From Aeromonas sp. FDAARGOS 1405 (GTDB taxonomy: Bacteria > Pseudomonadota > Gammaproteobacteria > Enterobacterales > Aeromonadaceae), in contig NZ_CP077311.1 in NCBI RefSeq assembly GCF_019048265.1, positions 854,501 through 918,500 on the forward strand: a stretch of DNA of 64,000 nucleotides, in the 5' to 3' direction. The position numbers were made by a program, and so were the translations under genes. Below the pieces are notes generated by a model. The model did not search any database. It was given only the letters and a program-made list of their open reading frames with translations, and was not told the DNA's origin. Of the stretch, positions 36,925 through 45,421 are shown in pieces (within the stretch, counting starts at the first letter, position 1; each line of letters begins with the position of its first letter).

Positions 36925-37046
36925 TATTGCCTCTTACGACGCTCATCATGCCCAGCCACTCAGGTGTGAAGATGCCGAGTTACTTGCTACGAACCACTCA
37001 CATCCCGCTCGCATCATGTCCCACCATTCTGGCGTGAAGATACGGG
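36925..37046 (-). repeat. Two decayed copies of the mshG 3' end
   Basis: After the true end of mshG (GIFTPMWDMMRAVRGK-TAA, 37098-37048) come two more degenerate copies: RIFTPEWWDMMRAGCEW... (36980-37046) and GIFTPEWLGMMSVVRGN... (36925-36976). Copy 2 starts in frame with mshG and shifts frame before its SKTAA-like end (AGCAAGTAA); copy 3 runs to a TGA overlapping the mshF start. They have no start codon of their own. Likely remnants of recombination or tandem duplication at the gene end. Confidence 0.85.
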
Positions 37047-37047
37047 G

Positions 37048-38268
37048 TTACTTGCCTCTTACGGCCCTCATCATGTCCCACATAGGCGTGAAGATACCCA
37101 GCGCCAGGATCAACACCATTACTGCCACGATCCCGATCAGGATCGGCTCGATGCGGGCGGTGAGACTCTTGAGGTCATAATCCACCTCGCGCTCGTAATA
37201 CTCGGCCGCTTCGTGCAGCAGGTCATCGACCTGACCGGTCTCCTCACCCACGGCGATCATCTGCATCACCAGCGGGGTGAACAGGCCGCTGCTACTGGCG
37301 GTGCGAAGCAGGCTCTCGCCCCGCTCGATACCGGCGCGCATATCCCGTACCCGCCCCGCCATATAGGCGTTATCCACCGCATCGGCCACCAGGGTCAGCG
37401 CGGTGTTCAGCGGCACCCCTGCCTTGAGCATCATGGAAAAACTGCGGGCAAAACGGGCCAGCAGGGAGCGCTCTATGATGGTGCCGACGATCGGCAACTT
37501 GAGCTGCCAGCGGTGCCAGGTCAGCTTGCCCTTGGTGGTGGCGACCCAGCGGCGCCAACCGAACACCATCCCCGCCAGAATAGCGAGCAGCAGCCACCAG
37601 TAGTTGACAAAAAAGTGCGAGGTGGCGAGCAGAATGCGGGTCGCCAGCGGCAACTCCACCCCGAATTTGGCGAACATGCCGGCAAACACCGGGATCACCA
37701 TGATATTGAGGATCACCATGGCGATACCGATGGCGATCATCACGAAGCTGGGGTAGCGCATGGCAGTCTTGATCCGCTTGCGAGTCTCCAGCTCCAGCTC
37801 GAAATAGTTGGCGAGCTGCAAAAAGGCCTCTTCCAGCTGACCTGTGTTCTCACCCACATGGATAATGGCGACGAACAGGCTGCTGAATACCTTGGGGTGC
37901 GCCTGCATCGAGCTGGAGAGCGGACGACCGTTGCCAAGATCTTCCCCCAGCGAGTGAAGCGCCCGCTTGAGCGGCTTGCTGTGGGTACTCTCCTCCAACC
38001 CGGCGATGGCACGCAGGATCGGGATCCCGGCCCGGGTCAGGGCATACATCTGGCGGCTGAAGATCACCAGCTCATCCAGCTTGACGCCCCCTTCCAGCAA
38101 CAGTGACCAGTCGATGGCGGCGGACTTGGCCTTGCCCGGTTTGAGCTCGGTGGGCATCACGCCGCGGCGCATCAGCTGCTCGGCGGCCGCCATCTCGTTG
38201 GCCGCTTCGACCACGCCACTGGTCGCGTTGCCCTGGCTGTCACGCCCCTTGTAGGCAAAGTTAGCCAT
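37048..38268 (-). CDS. mshG: MshG, inner-membrane platform protein (PilC/GspF family)
   Basis: A 406-residue polytopic protein that anchors the assembly ATPase and pulls pilins from the membrane. MANFAYKGRDSQGNATSGVVEAANEM is the family opening. The two GspF repeats are seen at about residues 70-195 (ETRKRIKTAMRYPSFVMIAIGI) and 270-395, with three membrane segments in all. GEETGQVDDLLHEAAEYYEREVDYD is the diagnostic motif near the end. It starts three bases after the mshE stop and is followed by two decayed copies of its own tail. Confidence 0.95.
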   Translation of the reverse strand: MANFAYKGRDSQGNATSGVVEAANEMAAAEQLMRRGVMPTELKPGKAKSAAIDWSLLLEGGVKLDELVIFSRQMYALTRAGIPILRAIAGLEESTHSKPLKRALHSLGEDLGNGRPLSSSMQAHPKVFSSLFVAIIHVGENTGQLEEAFLQLANYFELELETRKRIKTAMRYPSFVMIAIGIAMVILNIMVIPVFAGMFAKFGVELPLATRILLATSHFFVNYWWLLLAILAGMVFGWRRWVATTKGKLTWHRWQLKLPIVGTIIERSLLARFARSFSMMLKAGVPLNTALTLVADAVDNAYMAGRVRDMRAGIERGESLLRTASSSGLFTPLVMQMIAVGEETGQVDDLLHEAAEYYEREVDYDLKSLTARIEPILIGIVAVMVLILALGIFTPMWDMMRAVRGK

Positions 38269-38271
38269 CGC

Positions 38272-39981
38272 TTACCCCAGATCCTCGGCCAGTCGCAGCA
38301 CCTCATCCACCGAGGTGATCCCCTGACGGGCATAATCGAGGGCAGTGAGGGCCAACGGCCGGTAGTGTTCGTGTTGACGGGCCGCCTTGGCGAACCCTTC
38401 CGCATCGTTGCGGCGCAGGGCATCCATCATCGGCTGATCCAGCTCCAGCAGCTCGTAGACCCCGATCCGGCCGGAATAACCGGTAAAGTTACAACTCTGG
38501 CAACCCCGGCCCTTGTGATAGGTATGCTGGCCAGGCGCCTCGCCGGAGAGCACGGTAAGCCAGGTGGCCTGCCCTTCGTCCAGCGCCTTCTCCTCGACGC
38601 AGTGCTCACATACCCGCCGCACCAGCCGCTGGGCGACCACAGCCCGCAGGGCACTCGCCACCAGATAGCCGGGCGCCCCCATGTCGATCAGACGCAGGGC
38701 ACTGGTCACCGCATCGTTGGTGTGCAGGGTGGTCAGCACCAGGTGACCGGTGATGGCGCCACGCAGACCGATCTCCACCGTCTCGTTGTCCCGCATCTCA
38801 CCCACCAGCAGGATGTCCGGGTCCTGGCGCAGGGTGGAACGCAGCACGTGGGAAAAGGTGAGACCGATCTTGGGATTGACCTGCACCTGGCTGATACGGG
38901 GCAAACGATACTCCACCGGATCTTCGACCGTGATGATCTTGTTGCTGGACTGGTTGAGCTCGGAGAGAGCGCCATAGAGGGTGGTGGTCTTGCCGCTACC
39001 GGTGGGGCCGGTCACCAGGATCATGCCGTGCGGGCGTTTGAGCTGACGACGGAAACGGGTCAGGATCTCCGGCGGCATGCCGGTCTCGGTCAGCGAGAGG
39101 ATGCCGGAGGATTGATCCAGCAGACGCATCACCACAGACTCGCCATACTGCACCGGCATGGTGGACATCCGCACATCCACATCACGGCCGCGCACCTTCA
39201 TATTGAAACGGCCATCCTGCGGCAAGCGCTTCTCGGAGATATCGAGCCCGGCCACCAGCTTGAGACGCAGCACCAGCGCCTGGGCGATGCGCACCTCGTT
39301 GAGGATATTCTCGTGGAGGATGCCGTCGATCCGCTGGCGAATGCGCAGCACCTTCTCGTCCGGCTCGATGTGGATATCCGACGCTCCCACCTGCACCGCA
39401 TCCTCGAACAGGGAGCGCAGCAGCTTGGCCACCGTCGCCTCCCCCTCGTCATTGGCCCCCAGATTACCTGAACCCAACTCGAAGCCGGAGTCCTGATACT
39501 CCTCCTGCAGCTGTTCGGCGAAGCTCTCAATCTCGCGGGTGCGGCGATAGAGGCGGTCAAAATAGTCCAGCAACTGCCCTTCCCGCGCGACCGCCAGCAC
39601 CATCTCCCGCGGGCTCAGCAGGGCGGCGATGGCATCCAGCGCACTCAAATCCGCCGGATCCGACATGGCCACCGTCACCTTGTTGTCGGTGAGGTTGACT
39701 GCCAGCGCCCGATAACGGCGTGCCTGCACTTCGGGCAGCAACGGCACAGCAGCGGCGTCGATGGTGAGGTTATTGAGATCGAAGAAGGGCACATCCAGCT
39801 GGCGAGCGAGGAACTGCAGTAGCTGCACCTCACTGATAAAACCGAGGTCAATCAGAGTGGTACCCAGTTTGCGGCCGGTCTGACGCTGCTGCTGCAAGGC
39901 AAGCTGCAACTGATCATCAGAGATGATCTGCTCTTGAACCAGCAGGTCGCCGAGGCGCATTTTCAGTCTGGGTTGTGCCAT
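38272..39981 (-). CDS. mshE: MshE, c-di-GMP-binding pilus extension ATPase
   Basis: The hexameric ATPase that polymerises pilins; 569 residues. The N-terminal MshEN domain (residues about 9-65) has the two tandem c-di-GMP motifs RLGDLLVQEQIISDDQLQLA and KLGTTLIDLGFISEVQLLQF. The ATPase core has Walker A GPTGSGKTTTLYGAL near residue 320, the Asp box and Walker B ILLVGEMRDNETVEIG, the His box and a four-cysteine zinc motif (VCEHC, CQSC). In motif 1 the usual Gly is Gln18. ATG at 39981 has GGAG six bases upstream; in-frame ATGs farther up run into mshN. Confidence 0.95.
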   Translation of the reverse strand: MAQPRLKMRLGDLLVQEQIISDDQLQLALQQQRQTGRKLGTTLIDLGFISEVQLLQFLARQLDVPFFDLNNLTIDAAAVPLLPEVQARRYRALAVNLTDNKVTVAMSDPADLSALDAIAALLSPREMVLAVAREGQLLDYFDRLYRRTREIESFAEQLQEEYQDSGFELGSGNLGANDEGEATVAKLLRSLFEDAVQVGASDIHIEPDEKVLRIRQRIDGILHENILNEVRIAQALVLRLKLVAGLDISEKRLPQDGRFNMKVRGRDVDVRMSTMPVQYGESVVMRLLDQSSGILSLTETGMPPEILTRFRRQLKRPHGMILVTGPTGSGKTTTLYGALSELNQSSNKIITVEDPVEYRLPRISQVQVNPKIGLTFSHVLRSTLRQDPDILLVGEMRDNETVEIGLRGAITGHLVLTTLHTNDAVTSALRLIDMGAPGYLVASALRAVVAQRLVRRVCEHCVEEKALDEGQATWLTVLSGEAPGQHTYHKGRGCQSCNFTGYSGRIGVYELLELDQPMMDALRRNDAEGFAKAARQHEHYRPLALTALDYARQGITSVDEVLRLAEDLG

Positions 39982-40055
39982 GTTTGCTCCGATATCTGTT
40001 ACTTCACACCCGTTGCCACATCCGATGATCTCTTCGCTCATCGAACCTGCGTTTA

Positions 40056-41138
40056 TCAAGGGGTTAGTTGGCCAATTCGTTGTTCCAGCCAGTTGGTCGA
40101 CGCCTCGCCGAGGTTGCCGTGCAGCAGGGCGTTGCGATAGGCATCGAGCGCCCGCTGGCTGTGCCCCTGACCATCCTCGGCCACGCCGAGACCAAGCCAC
40201 CAGCGGCCCTGATCCGGCTGCTGGCGCAGCAGCTTCACATAGAGATTGGCCGCCTCGACATTCTGTCCCAGCTCCTGAGCCAGTCCGGCCCAGGTGGCGT
40301 AATAGTCCAGGTTGCTGGCAAGATCAGGTTGATAACCGGACAACCAGCCAAGTGCCTGCTGCTGCTGTCCCTCGCTGATGGCAAGACGGGCCAGCAGCAG
40401 ACGAAAATCGGCCTGCAGGGGATCGAGTCGGATCCCCTCCTCCAGCAGCTGACGCGCCTCGGTCAGACGCCCCTCGCCGTAGAGCAGCCCCGCCAGTTGC
40501 TCCCGCGCCCCCTGGTTGTAGGGATCGTGGGCCAGCACCTGATAGTAATTGTCCTGCGCATCCCGCAGACTCCCCTTGGCCATGGCGGTCGTCGCCTTGC
40601 GCTCCGCCAGTGCCGCCAGCTCCTTGGCCGACAGTTCAACCGTCTCGATCTTCAATACGCTAGGTTTGCGTGGCGCACTCGCGACAGCCTGCTGTTCTGC
40701 CGCCAGTTCAGCGTAAAGCTCGGGCTGCAGCTCTTCATCGGTCGGCTCCGACTCGTCGATATCGCTGGAGGCATCAAAGGGGGCACCATCGGCCATCTCT
40801 CCATCTACCTGCCCGCCAGCGGTATCAGCCACTCTCTCATCCCCACCCGGCAACGGCAGCGCAGCGGCCACCTCGACCGGCTCGGGCGGGTTGACTGGCG
40901 CGGCGGCTCGTGTCACCACATCGGGGGCCACCACTTCACTGGCGGCGACGACAGGGTGAGCTTGCTGCCAGTAGATCCAGGTGCGCCAACCGAGGATCCC
41001 CAATGCCAGACCACAGATCAGGGTCAACAGCAACATCCACCAACCCTGCTGACGTACTGGCGGGATATAGACGGCAGTTCCCTCGGCGCCTTGCTGGCGC
41101 CGATCCAGATCTTTCAGCATCTGGTTGATAACGCTCAT
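40056..41138 (-). CDS. mshN: MshN, TPR protein of the MSHA system
   Basis: A 360-residue bitopic inner-membrane protein. It starts MSVINQMLKDLDRRQQ, a conserved MshN opening, and has one membrane segment at about residues 32-52. An acidic, Pro-rich linker follows, then three or four tetratricopeptide repeats in the C-terminal half (NYYQVLAHDPYNQGAREQLAG, LLEEGIRLDPLQADFRLLLARLA). It is thought to aid secretin or envelope assembly with MshM and MshL. The ATG overlaps the mshM stop by four bases, so an upstream ATG at 41189 is rejected. Confidence 0.9.
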   Translation of the reverse strand: MSVINQMLKDLDRRQQGAEGTAVYIPPVRQQGWWMLLLTLICGLALGILGWRTWIYWQQAHPVVAASEVVAPDVVTRAAAPVNPPEPVEVAAALPLPGGDERVADTAGGQVDGEMADGAPFDASSDIDESEPTDEELQPELYAELAAEQQAVASAPRKPSVLKIETVELSAKELAALAERKATTAMAKGSLRDAQDNYYQVLAHDPYNQGAREQLAGLLYGEGRLTEARQLLEEGIRLDPLQADFRLLLARLAISEGQQQQALGWLSGYQPDLASNLDYYATWAGLAQELGQNVEAANLYVKLLRQQPDQGRWWLGLGVAEDGQGHSQRALDAYRNALLHGNLGEASTNWLEQRIGQLTP

Positions 41139-42025
41139 GGCCAGACTCCATAAGCCAGGGCGCACCCCAGCAACAGTAACAGGGGCCACCAGCGCAAGGG
41201 CGCAAAGCGGCTGGCATCGTCGGTATCGCGAATGGCGAGCCTCACCAGACGGCTATCGATCCGGCGCCCCCCCTGACCGTAGGCCAACATCAGGCATTTG
41301 TGCGCCAGGATGTTGATCAGTCTCGGGATCCCTCGCGAGGCCCGCCACAGCATCCGCATGGCGCGGCCAACAAACAGTGGTGCCCCGCGGTAGCCGGAGA
41401 CCTGCAATCTGTGCTCCAGATAGGCGCGGGTCTCGTCAAAGCGCAGCGGGCGCAGGCAGTATGAAAAGCCGATCCGCTGGCGCAGTTGGCGCAGGTGAGG
41501 CCTGGCCAGTCTGACATCCAGCTCTGGCTGGCCGAACAGCACGATCTGCAGCAGCTTGCTCGATTCGGTCTCGAGATTGCCGAACAGGCGGATCGCCTCC
41601 AGCGTCTCGTCCGGCAGCGCTTGCGCCTCGTCGATCAGCACCACCACCCGACTGCCCTGCTGGTGCAGGCTGATCAGGTGACGATGGATACGATCGGTCA
41701 GATCCAGCTCGCTCTGATCCCGTACCGCCAACCCCAGCTCCAGCGCCAGCGCGATGCGCAGTTCGGCCGGAGTGAGGTGGGGATTGGGCAACCAGGCAAG
41801 CCGCACCGGACGCGCTTCCGAGCCCAGTTCGCTGAGCAGCTTGCGGCAGAGCAGGGTCTTGCCGGTACCCACCTCGCCGGTCACCTTGATAAAGCCCTCC
41901 CCCTGCGCCAGCGCCCAGTTGAGCACCTGCAGCGCCTCTTCGTGAGGCGGCAGGCCGTAGTAGAAGCCGGTATTGGGAGTGAGGCTGAACGGTGCCTCCT
42001 GCAGGCCGAAGTGGGTCAGGTACAT
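41135..42025 (-). CDS. mshM: MshM, ExeA/GspA-like AAA ATPase
   Basis: A 296-residue ATPase resembling ExeA, the peptidoglycan-linked partner in secretin assembly. MYLTHFGLQEAPFSLTPNTGFYYGLPPHEEAL is the family's opening. Walker A GEVGTGKTLLCRKL is near residue 49, and Walker B VVVLIDEAQALPDETLEAIR near 125. The end holds one hydrophobic segment (LLLLLGCALAYGVWP). Overlaps mshN by four bases. About 90 bases after mshL, a gap that holds a 9-bp-stem hairpin (GCCTGTGCT / AGCACAGGC). Confidence 0.92.
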   Translation of the reverse strand: MYLTHFGLQEAPFSLTPNTGFYYGLPPHEEALQVLNWALAQGEGFIKVTGEVGTGKTLLCRKLLSELGSEARPVRLAWLPNPHLTPAELRIALALELGLAVRDQSELDLTDRIHRHLISLHQQGSRVVVLIDEAQALPDETLEAIRLFGNLETESSKLLQIVLFGQPELDVRLARPHLRQLRQRIGFSYCLRPLRFDETRAYLEHRLQVSGYRGAPLFVGRAMRMLWRASRGIPRLINILAHKCLMLAYGQGGRRIDSRLVRLAIRDTDDASRFAPLRWWPLLLLLGCALAYGVWP

Positions 42026-42117
42026 GAGACCTCACCTGCCACGGCAAGCAAGCAGCCTGTGCTGGCAAGGCAGCACAGGCCGTTCGGGATAAGGGTGACC
42101 GCATCTGGTGTCATGGG

Positions 42118-43785
42118 TCAGCCCTTGGCCGGATACCACTTGTCGAGCAGCTCGGAGGAGCGTTGCAGCTCGTTTTGCCAGGTATCTTTCTCCACCACGG
42201 TCGGTTTGAGCATGATCACCAGCTCCACCTTCTTGGTGCTCTCGCGGCGGTTGGTAAAGGCTTCGCCCACCCAGGGAATATCCCCCAGCAACGGCACCTT
42301 GCTGACGATCTCCTGCTTGTCGGTCTTCATTAGACCGCCGATAACGATGATGTCACCGTTATTGGCCTGCACTACGGTATCGGATTCGCGGATCGAGCTT
42401 TTCGCCAACGGCAACACCAGCGTATCGCTGTCTGTCACCTTTATGGTCTTGGTTTGCTCTTCAGTATCGATAACGGAGGGATGGATATGCAGCAGCACCT
42501 TCCCCTCTTCATCGATCTGTGGTGTTACATCCAAAGAGATACCTGAGAAGAAAGGGGTCAACTCTACATTGGGAGTTGTTCGGTCACCGCTCGTCGTGCT
42601 CACGGTTGTTGTCGATGCGTTGGTGACGAAGTACTCGTCCGTCCCCACCTTGATCACCGCCTTCTGGTTGTTGGTCGCGGTGACACGGGGGCTGGAGAGG
42701 GTATTCACATCGCCCTGAGTCTTGAGCAGGTTGACCGCTACATTGAAGTTGCCGTCAGAGACCTTGAAACCGGCGCCGCCACCCAGTGCAGTGAAGATCT
42801 GATTAGGGGTGGTGGGTAACTGGGTATTGGCCAGTGAACCGCCACCGGTAATCCCCTTGTTGCCATCCCAGCTGGCGGAGAGACCGCTCCAGTCCACCCC
42901 CTGTTCATACCCTTCGTTGAGGGCAACTTCGATGATCCGCGCCTCCAGCACCACCTGCCGCTTGAGGTGACTATCGGATTGATTCAGGAATTCACGCACC
43001 GCCTTGAGCTCTTTCGGGTAGGCGCGAATGGTGACCAGACCCGCCTGCGGGCTGGTGATCACCGCGCGACCATCACCCGTGCCAATCAGGGTCTGCAGGG
43101 AGTCGCGCAGATCGGTCCAGTAGTCGCTGTTGGTATCGGTCTCGATACGGGTGCCATTGCTGCTGTTGCCGTTCGAGTTGTTGCCGGAGGAGTTATTGGT
43201 GCTGTTGTTGTTCGATGCACTGTCAAAACTGCTGTCGCTGCTGTTATTGCTGTCATTGGCCGTCACCCCGCCGGTGCTGACCGAGGTGCGGGAGAGGCCA
43301 CGGCGGGACATCATCAGATAGTTGACCGGGATGGTTTCGGTACGCAGACCCGCCGGATAGATATGGAAGACATTGCCCTTGCGCTGCACGTCGAAGCCGT
43401 ACATGTCGCCCACCACCGCCAGCACTTCCGGCAGAGTCACATCCTTGAGCTCGACGGAGACCAGCCCTGCCACCCCGGGGTGAACCGCCACGCTGTAGCG
43501 GGAGCCCTTGAACAGGGAACCGAAAAACTCCACCGCTTCCACGTCGTGAGCCGCGATACGCAGCCGCTTCTCCGGCATGCCGACCGGTATCTGCGGCCGG
43601 TTCAACTGCAGCAACTCACTTTGCACCGATTTGGGCAAAGCGGTCAGAGGGGCAGCCTGTTTCTGCTGTTCGTTCATGGCCTGTTTGAGGGCATCCTTCG
43701 CCTGGGTCGGCTCGGGGTGCTGATACGTGGTACAGCCTGCAGCCATCATGGCCACGGTGATCAGACAGAGACGGTGTTTTTTCAT
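42118..43785 (-). CDS. mshL: MshL, MSHA outer-membrane secretin (lipoprotein)
   Basis: The pilus exit pore in the outer membrane, 555 residues. The lipoprotein signal is MKKHRLCLITVAMMAAGC, giving lipidated Cys18. A secretin N0/N1-like region follows at about residues 60-250, then the secretin core from about 340 to 540, with VVIGGLMKTDKQEIVSKVPL and LVIMLKPTVV near the end. Residues about 165-230 hold a Ser/Asn-rich low-complexity insert. Weak ribosome site before the ATG at 43785. It lies between mshK and mshM. Confidence 0.95.
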   Translation of the reverse strand: MKKHRLCLITVAMMAAGCTTYQHPEPTQAKDALKQAMNEQQKQAAPLTALPKSVQSELLQLNRPQIPVGMPEKRLRIAAHDVEAVEFFGSLFKGSRYSVAVHPGVAGLVSVELKDVTLPEVLAVVGDMYGFDVQRKGNVFHIYPAGLRTETIPVNYLMMSRRGLSRTSVSTGGVTANDSNNSSDSSFDSASNNNSTNNSSGNNSNGNSSNGTRIETDTNSDYWTDLRDSLQTLIGTGDGRAVITSPQAGLVTIRAYPKELKAVREFLNQSDSHLKRQVVLEARIIEVALNEGYEQGVDWSGLSASWDGNKGITGGGSLANTQLPTTPNQIFTALGGGAGFKVSDGNFNVAVNLLKTQGDVNTLSSPRVTATNNQKAVIKVGTDEYFVTNASTTTVSTTSGDRTTPNVELTPFFSGISLDVTPQIDEEGKVLLHIHPSVIDTEEQTKTIKVTDSDTLVLPLAKSSIRESDTVVQANNGDIIVIGGLMKTDKQEIVSKVPLLGDIPWVGEAFTNRRESTKKVELVIMLKPTVVEKDTWQNELQRSSELLDKWYPAKG

Positions 43786-43855
43786 GTAATTAGGGCACCC
43801 TGACTTGCAATTAAACTCGATAAAGCCGATTCACCTCTCGAGAGGCAAGCACGAC

Positions 43856-44185
43856 TCAAACCCGGATCTTGCTGGCAAACAGTGTTACCGCATGGCGTTT
43901 TCCCGCCTTTTCCAGCACCACGGCATCGGCATTGATGGCCACCAGCGTATAGCCGTCCACCTGTTGCCCGACCCGATAACTCTTGCCATTGAGTACCGCC
44001 AGTGCCGGGCCATTGCCCAGCACGACACTCTGCAGCTTCGGCAAGCCGGCGCTACTCTCGCCGGTCGCACGGGCGCCAACCGCCACATCAGCCAGCGGCG
44101 CGGTGGGATCCTGCAATACCTCGACCTGCTCCGCCTGTACCAGCAAGCTGAACAGGCAACAGCACAACGCAAACACTCTAGCCAC
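43856..44185 (-). CDS. mshK: MshK, pilot-like MSHA protein
   Basis: A 109-residue secreted protein with a signal peptide of about 18 residues (MARVFALCCCLFSLLVQA) and a PilP-like small domain holding DPTAPLADVAVG and KSYRVGQQVDGYTLVAINADAVVL. It fits the role of the PilP-type linker between the inner-membrane complex and the secretin. The start is GTG at 44185, decided by a perfect AAGGAG ribosome site 8 bases upstream; the gene overlaps mshJ by 8 bases. Confidence 0.88.
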   Translation of the reverse strand: MARVFALCCCLFSLLVQAEQVEVLQDPTAPLADVAVGARATGESSAGLPKLQSVVLGNGPALAVLNGKSYRVGQQVDGYTLVAINADAVVLEKAGKRHAVTLFASKIRV

Positions 44186-44825
44186 GGATAAACTCCTTGC
44201 TGGTACTCAGGGTGTAGATCTCCATCTCCACCACCGCGCCGGGATAGGCTTTGACCTGATAGTCGAACTGCTTCCAGTAAAAGTGGCGCGGCAAGGCTTC
44301 CAGCGCTTTAAGATATTGATACACATCGAAATAGCCGCCTTCAAGCTGAAGCCGGATACCATGCTTGTAGAGATTGACCTTCTGCTCCCCCGCCATCAGC
44401 GGGGTCGGCTCCAGCGAACTGAGGGCCAGCATGTGAAGGTTGGCAGAGCGGGAGAGCAGCGCCTCCAGCACCAGCGGCATCTCGTGCGCCGGGATCAGAT
44501 CGACGGTCTGGGCCTTGAGCTCATCGTCGATCCGGGCCAGATCCGCTTCGACCTGCGCCAGCTGGTCGCGAACTCCCTGATTGGGATCCCGCTTGAGCCG
44601 GGCCTGCTTGCCAAGGTTTTCCAGCTCCATGATCTCGAGGTCGCGCTCGGCGGCGCTCAGGGCCATGCGATCCTGTTGCAGACGGGTATCTGCACCATCG
44701 ATCCAGCCGTAAATGCCAGCCGCGCCCAGCAGTACCAGACCAGTCAGCTGGATCAACACCCGCTCCCGCTGGCTCAACACGGCGATACGCTGGCCCCATG
44801 CCTGCCATTGTGCTTTCAGGTTCAT
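44178..44825 (-). CDS. mshJ: MshJ, PilO-like inner-membrane protein
   Basis: A 215-residue bitopic protein with one membrane segment (residues about 22-44, LIQLTGLVLLGAAGIYGWI), a coiled coil (about 50-100, QQDRMALSAAERDLEIMELE) and a small periplasmic domain (LYKHGIRLQLEGGYFDVYQYLKALEALP) typical of PilO. It should pair with MshI2 (PilN-like). Its ATG shares one base with the mshI2 stop (TGATG). Confidence 0.9.
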   Translation of the reverse strand: MNLKAQWQAWGQRIAVLSQRERVLIQLTGLVLLGAAGIYGWIDGADTRLQQDRMALSAAERDLEIMELENLGKQARLKRDPNQGVRDQLAQVEADLARIDDELKAQTVDLIPAHEMPLVLEALLSRSANLHMLALSSLEPTPLMAGEQKVNLYKHGIRLQLEGGYFDVYQYLKALEALPRHFYWKQFDYQVKAYPGAVVEMEIYTLSTSKEFIRG

Positions 44826-45421
44826 CAGGGTTTCTCCCGCGCAATGCCGCTCAACTGGAAGGTCAGGCGACCCTCCTTGTCACGGCCGAGGGTCAGCTCA
44901 CCAAACTCCTTACCCACCAGACTCGGGGTCTGCTTGAAGCGGTTGACCCAGGCCGGCACATCCTGACTGCGTCCGGCAAAGCCGGAGAGGTTGATCCGCC
45001 CTTCGTTGATCTCGATGCGCTGCAACGAGAGATTGCTGTTGCGAATGCGGGAGAGATCCGCCATCACGCTGGCATAGCCCTGGGATTTTTGCAGGGTCAG
45101 GCTGCCCAATTGGCGCATCAGCCCCTGCTTGGCCATCAGCTCATCCTGCTTGTTGACCAGTTGCTGTTGCAGCCGGGGATCTGCCTGATGGCGCGCCAGC
45201 TCGGCGTCGAGCCGCTGCGCCTCGCTGCGCTTGAGTTCCAGCTCGGCAGAGCGCTGCGCCAGCGCCCGGCTGACCTGCTGCTGCTGCCAGCTGTAACCGA
45301 TCCCCGTCAACAGGATCAGCAGCAGCGCAAAGCTCCATACCAGCGCCATCTGATTGAGGCTGGCCCACTGCCGCTTGGGTCGAAACTCGGCGCCATAGAG
45401 GTTTATCTGACGTTTCATCAC
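44825..45421 (-). CDS. MshI2, PilN-like inner-membrane protein
   Basis: A 198-residue PilN-like protein starting MMKRQINLYGAEFRPKRQW, with the conserved INL motif that binds the PilM-like partner. One membrane segment (about residues 25-45, LVWSFALLLILLTGIGYSW) and a coiled coil (about 50-95) follow. In V. cholerae the PilM- and PilN-like parts are the MshI region; here they are two genes. It overlaps mshI1 by four bases. Confidence 0.88.
   Translation of the reverse strand: MMKRQINLYGAEFRPKRQWASLNQMALVWSFALLLILLTGIGYSWQQQQVSRALAQRSAELELKRSEAQRLDAELARHQADPRLQQQLVNKQDELMAKQGLMRQLGSLTLQKSQGYASVMADLSRIRNSNLSLQRIEINEGRINLSGFAGRSQDVPAWVNRFKQTPSLVGKEFGELTLGRDKEGRLTFQLSGIAREKP

Noticed and set aside
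36903..37047. Possible CRISPR-like or mobile repeat array between mshF and mshG
   Set aside because: The repeated units are recognisable as the coding end of mshG, unequal in length and with no spacers; no transposase or inverted ends.
42052..42078. 9-bp-stem hairpin between mshL and mshM as a terminator
   Set aside because: Stable stem but no T run on either strand; likely an mRNA structure only.
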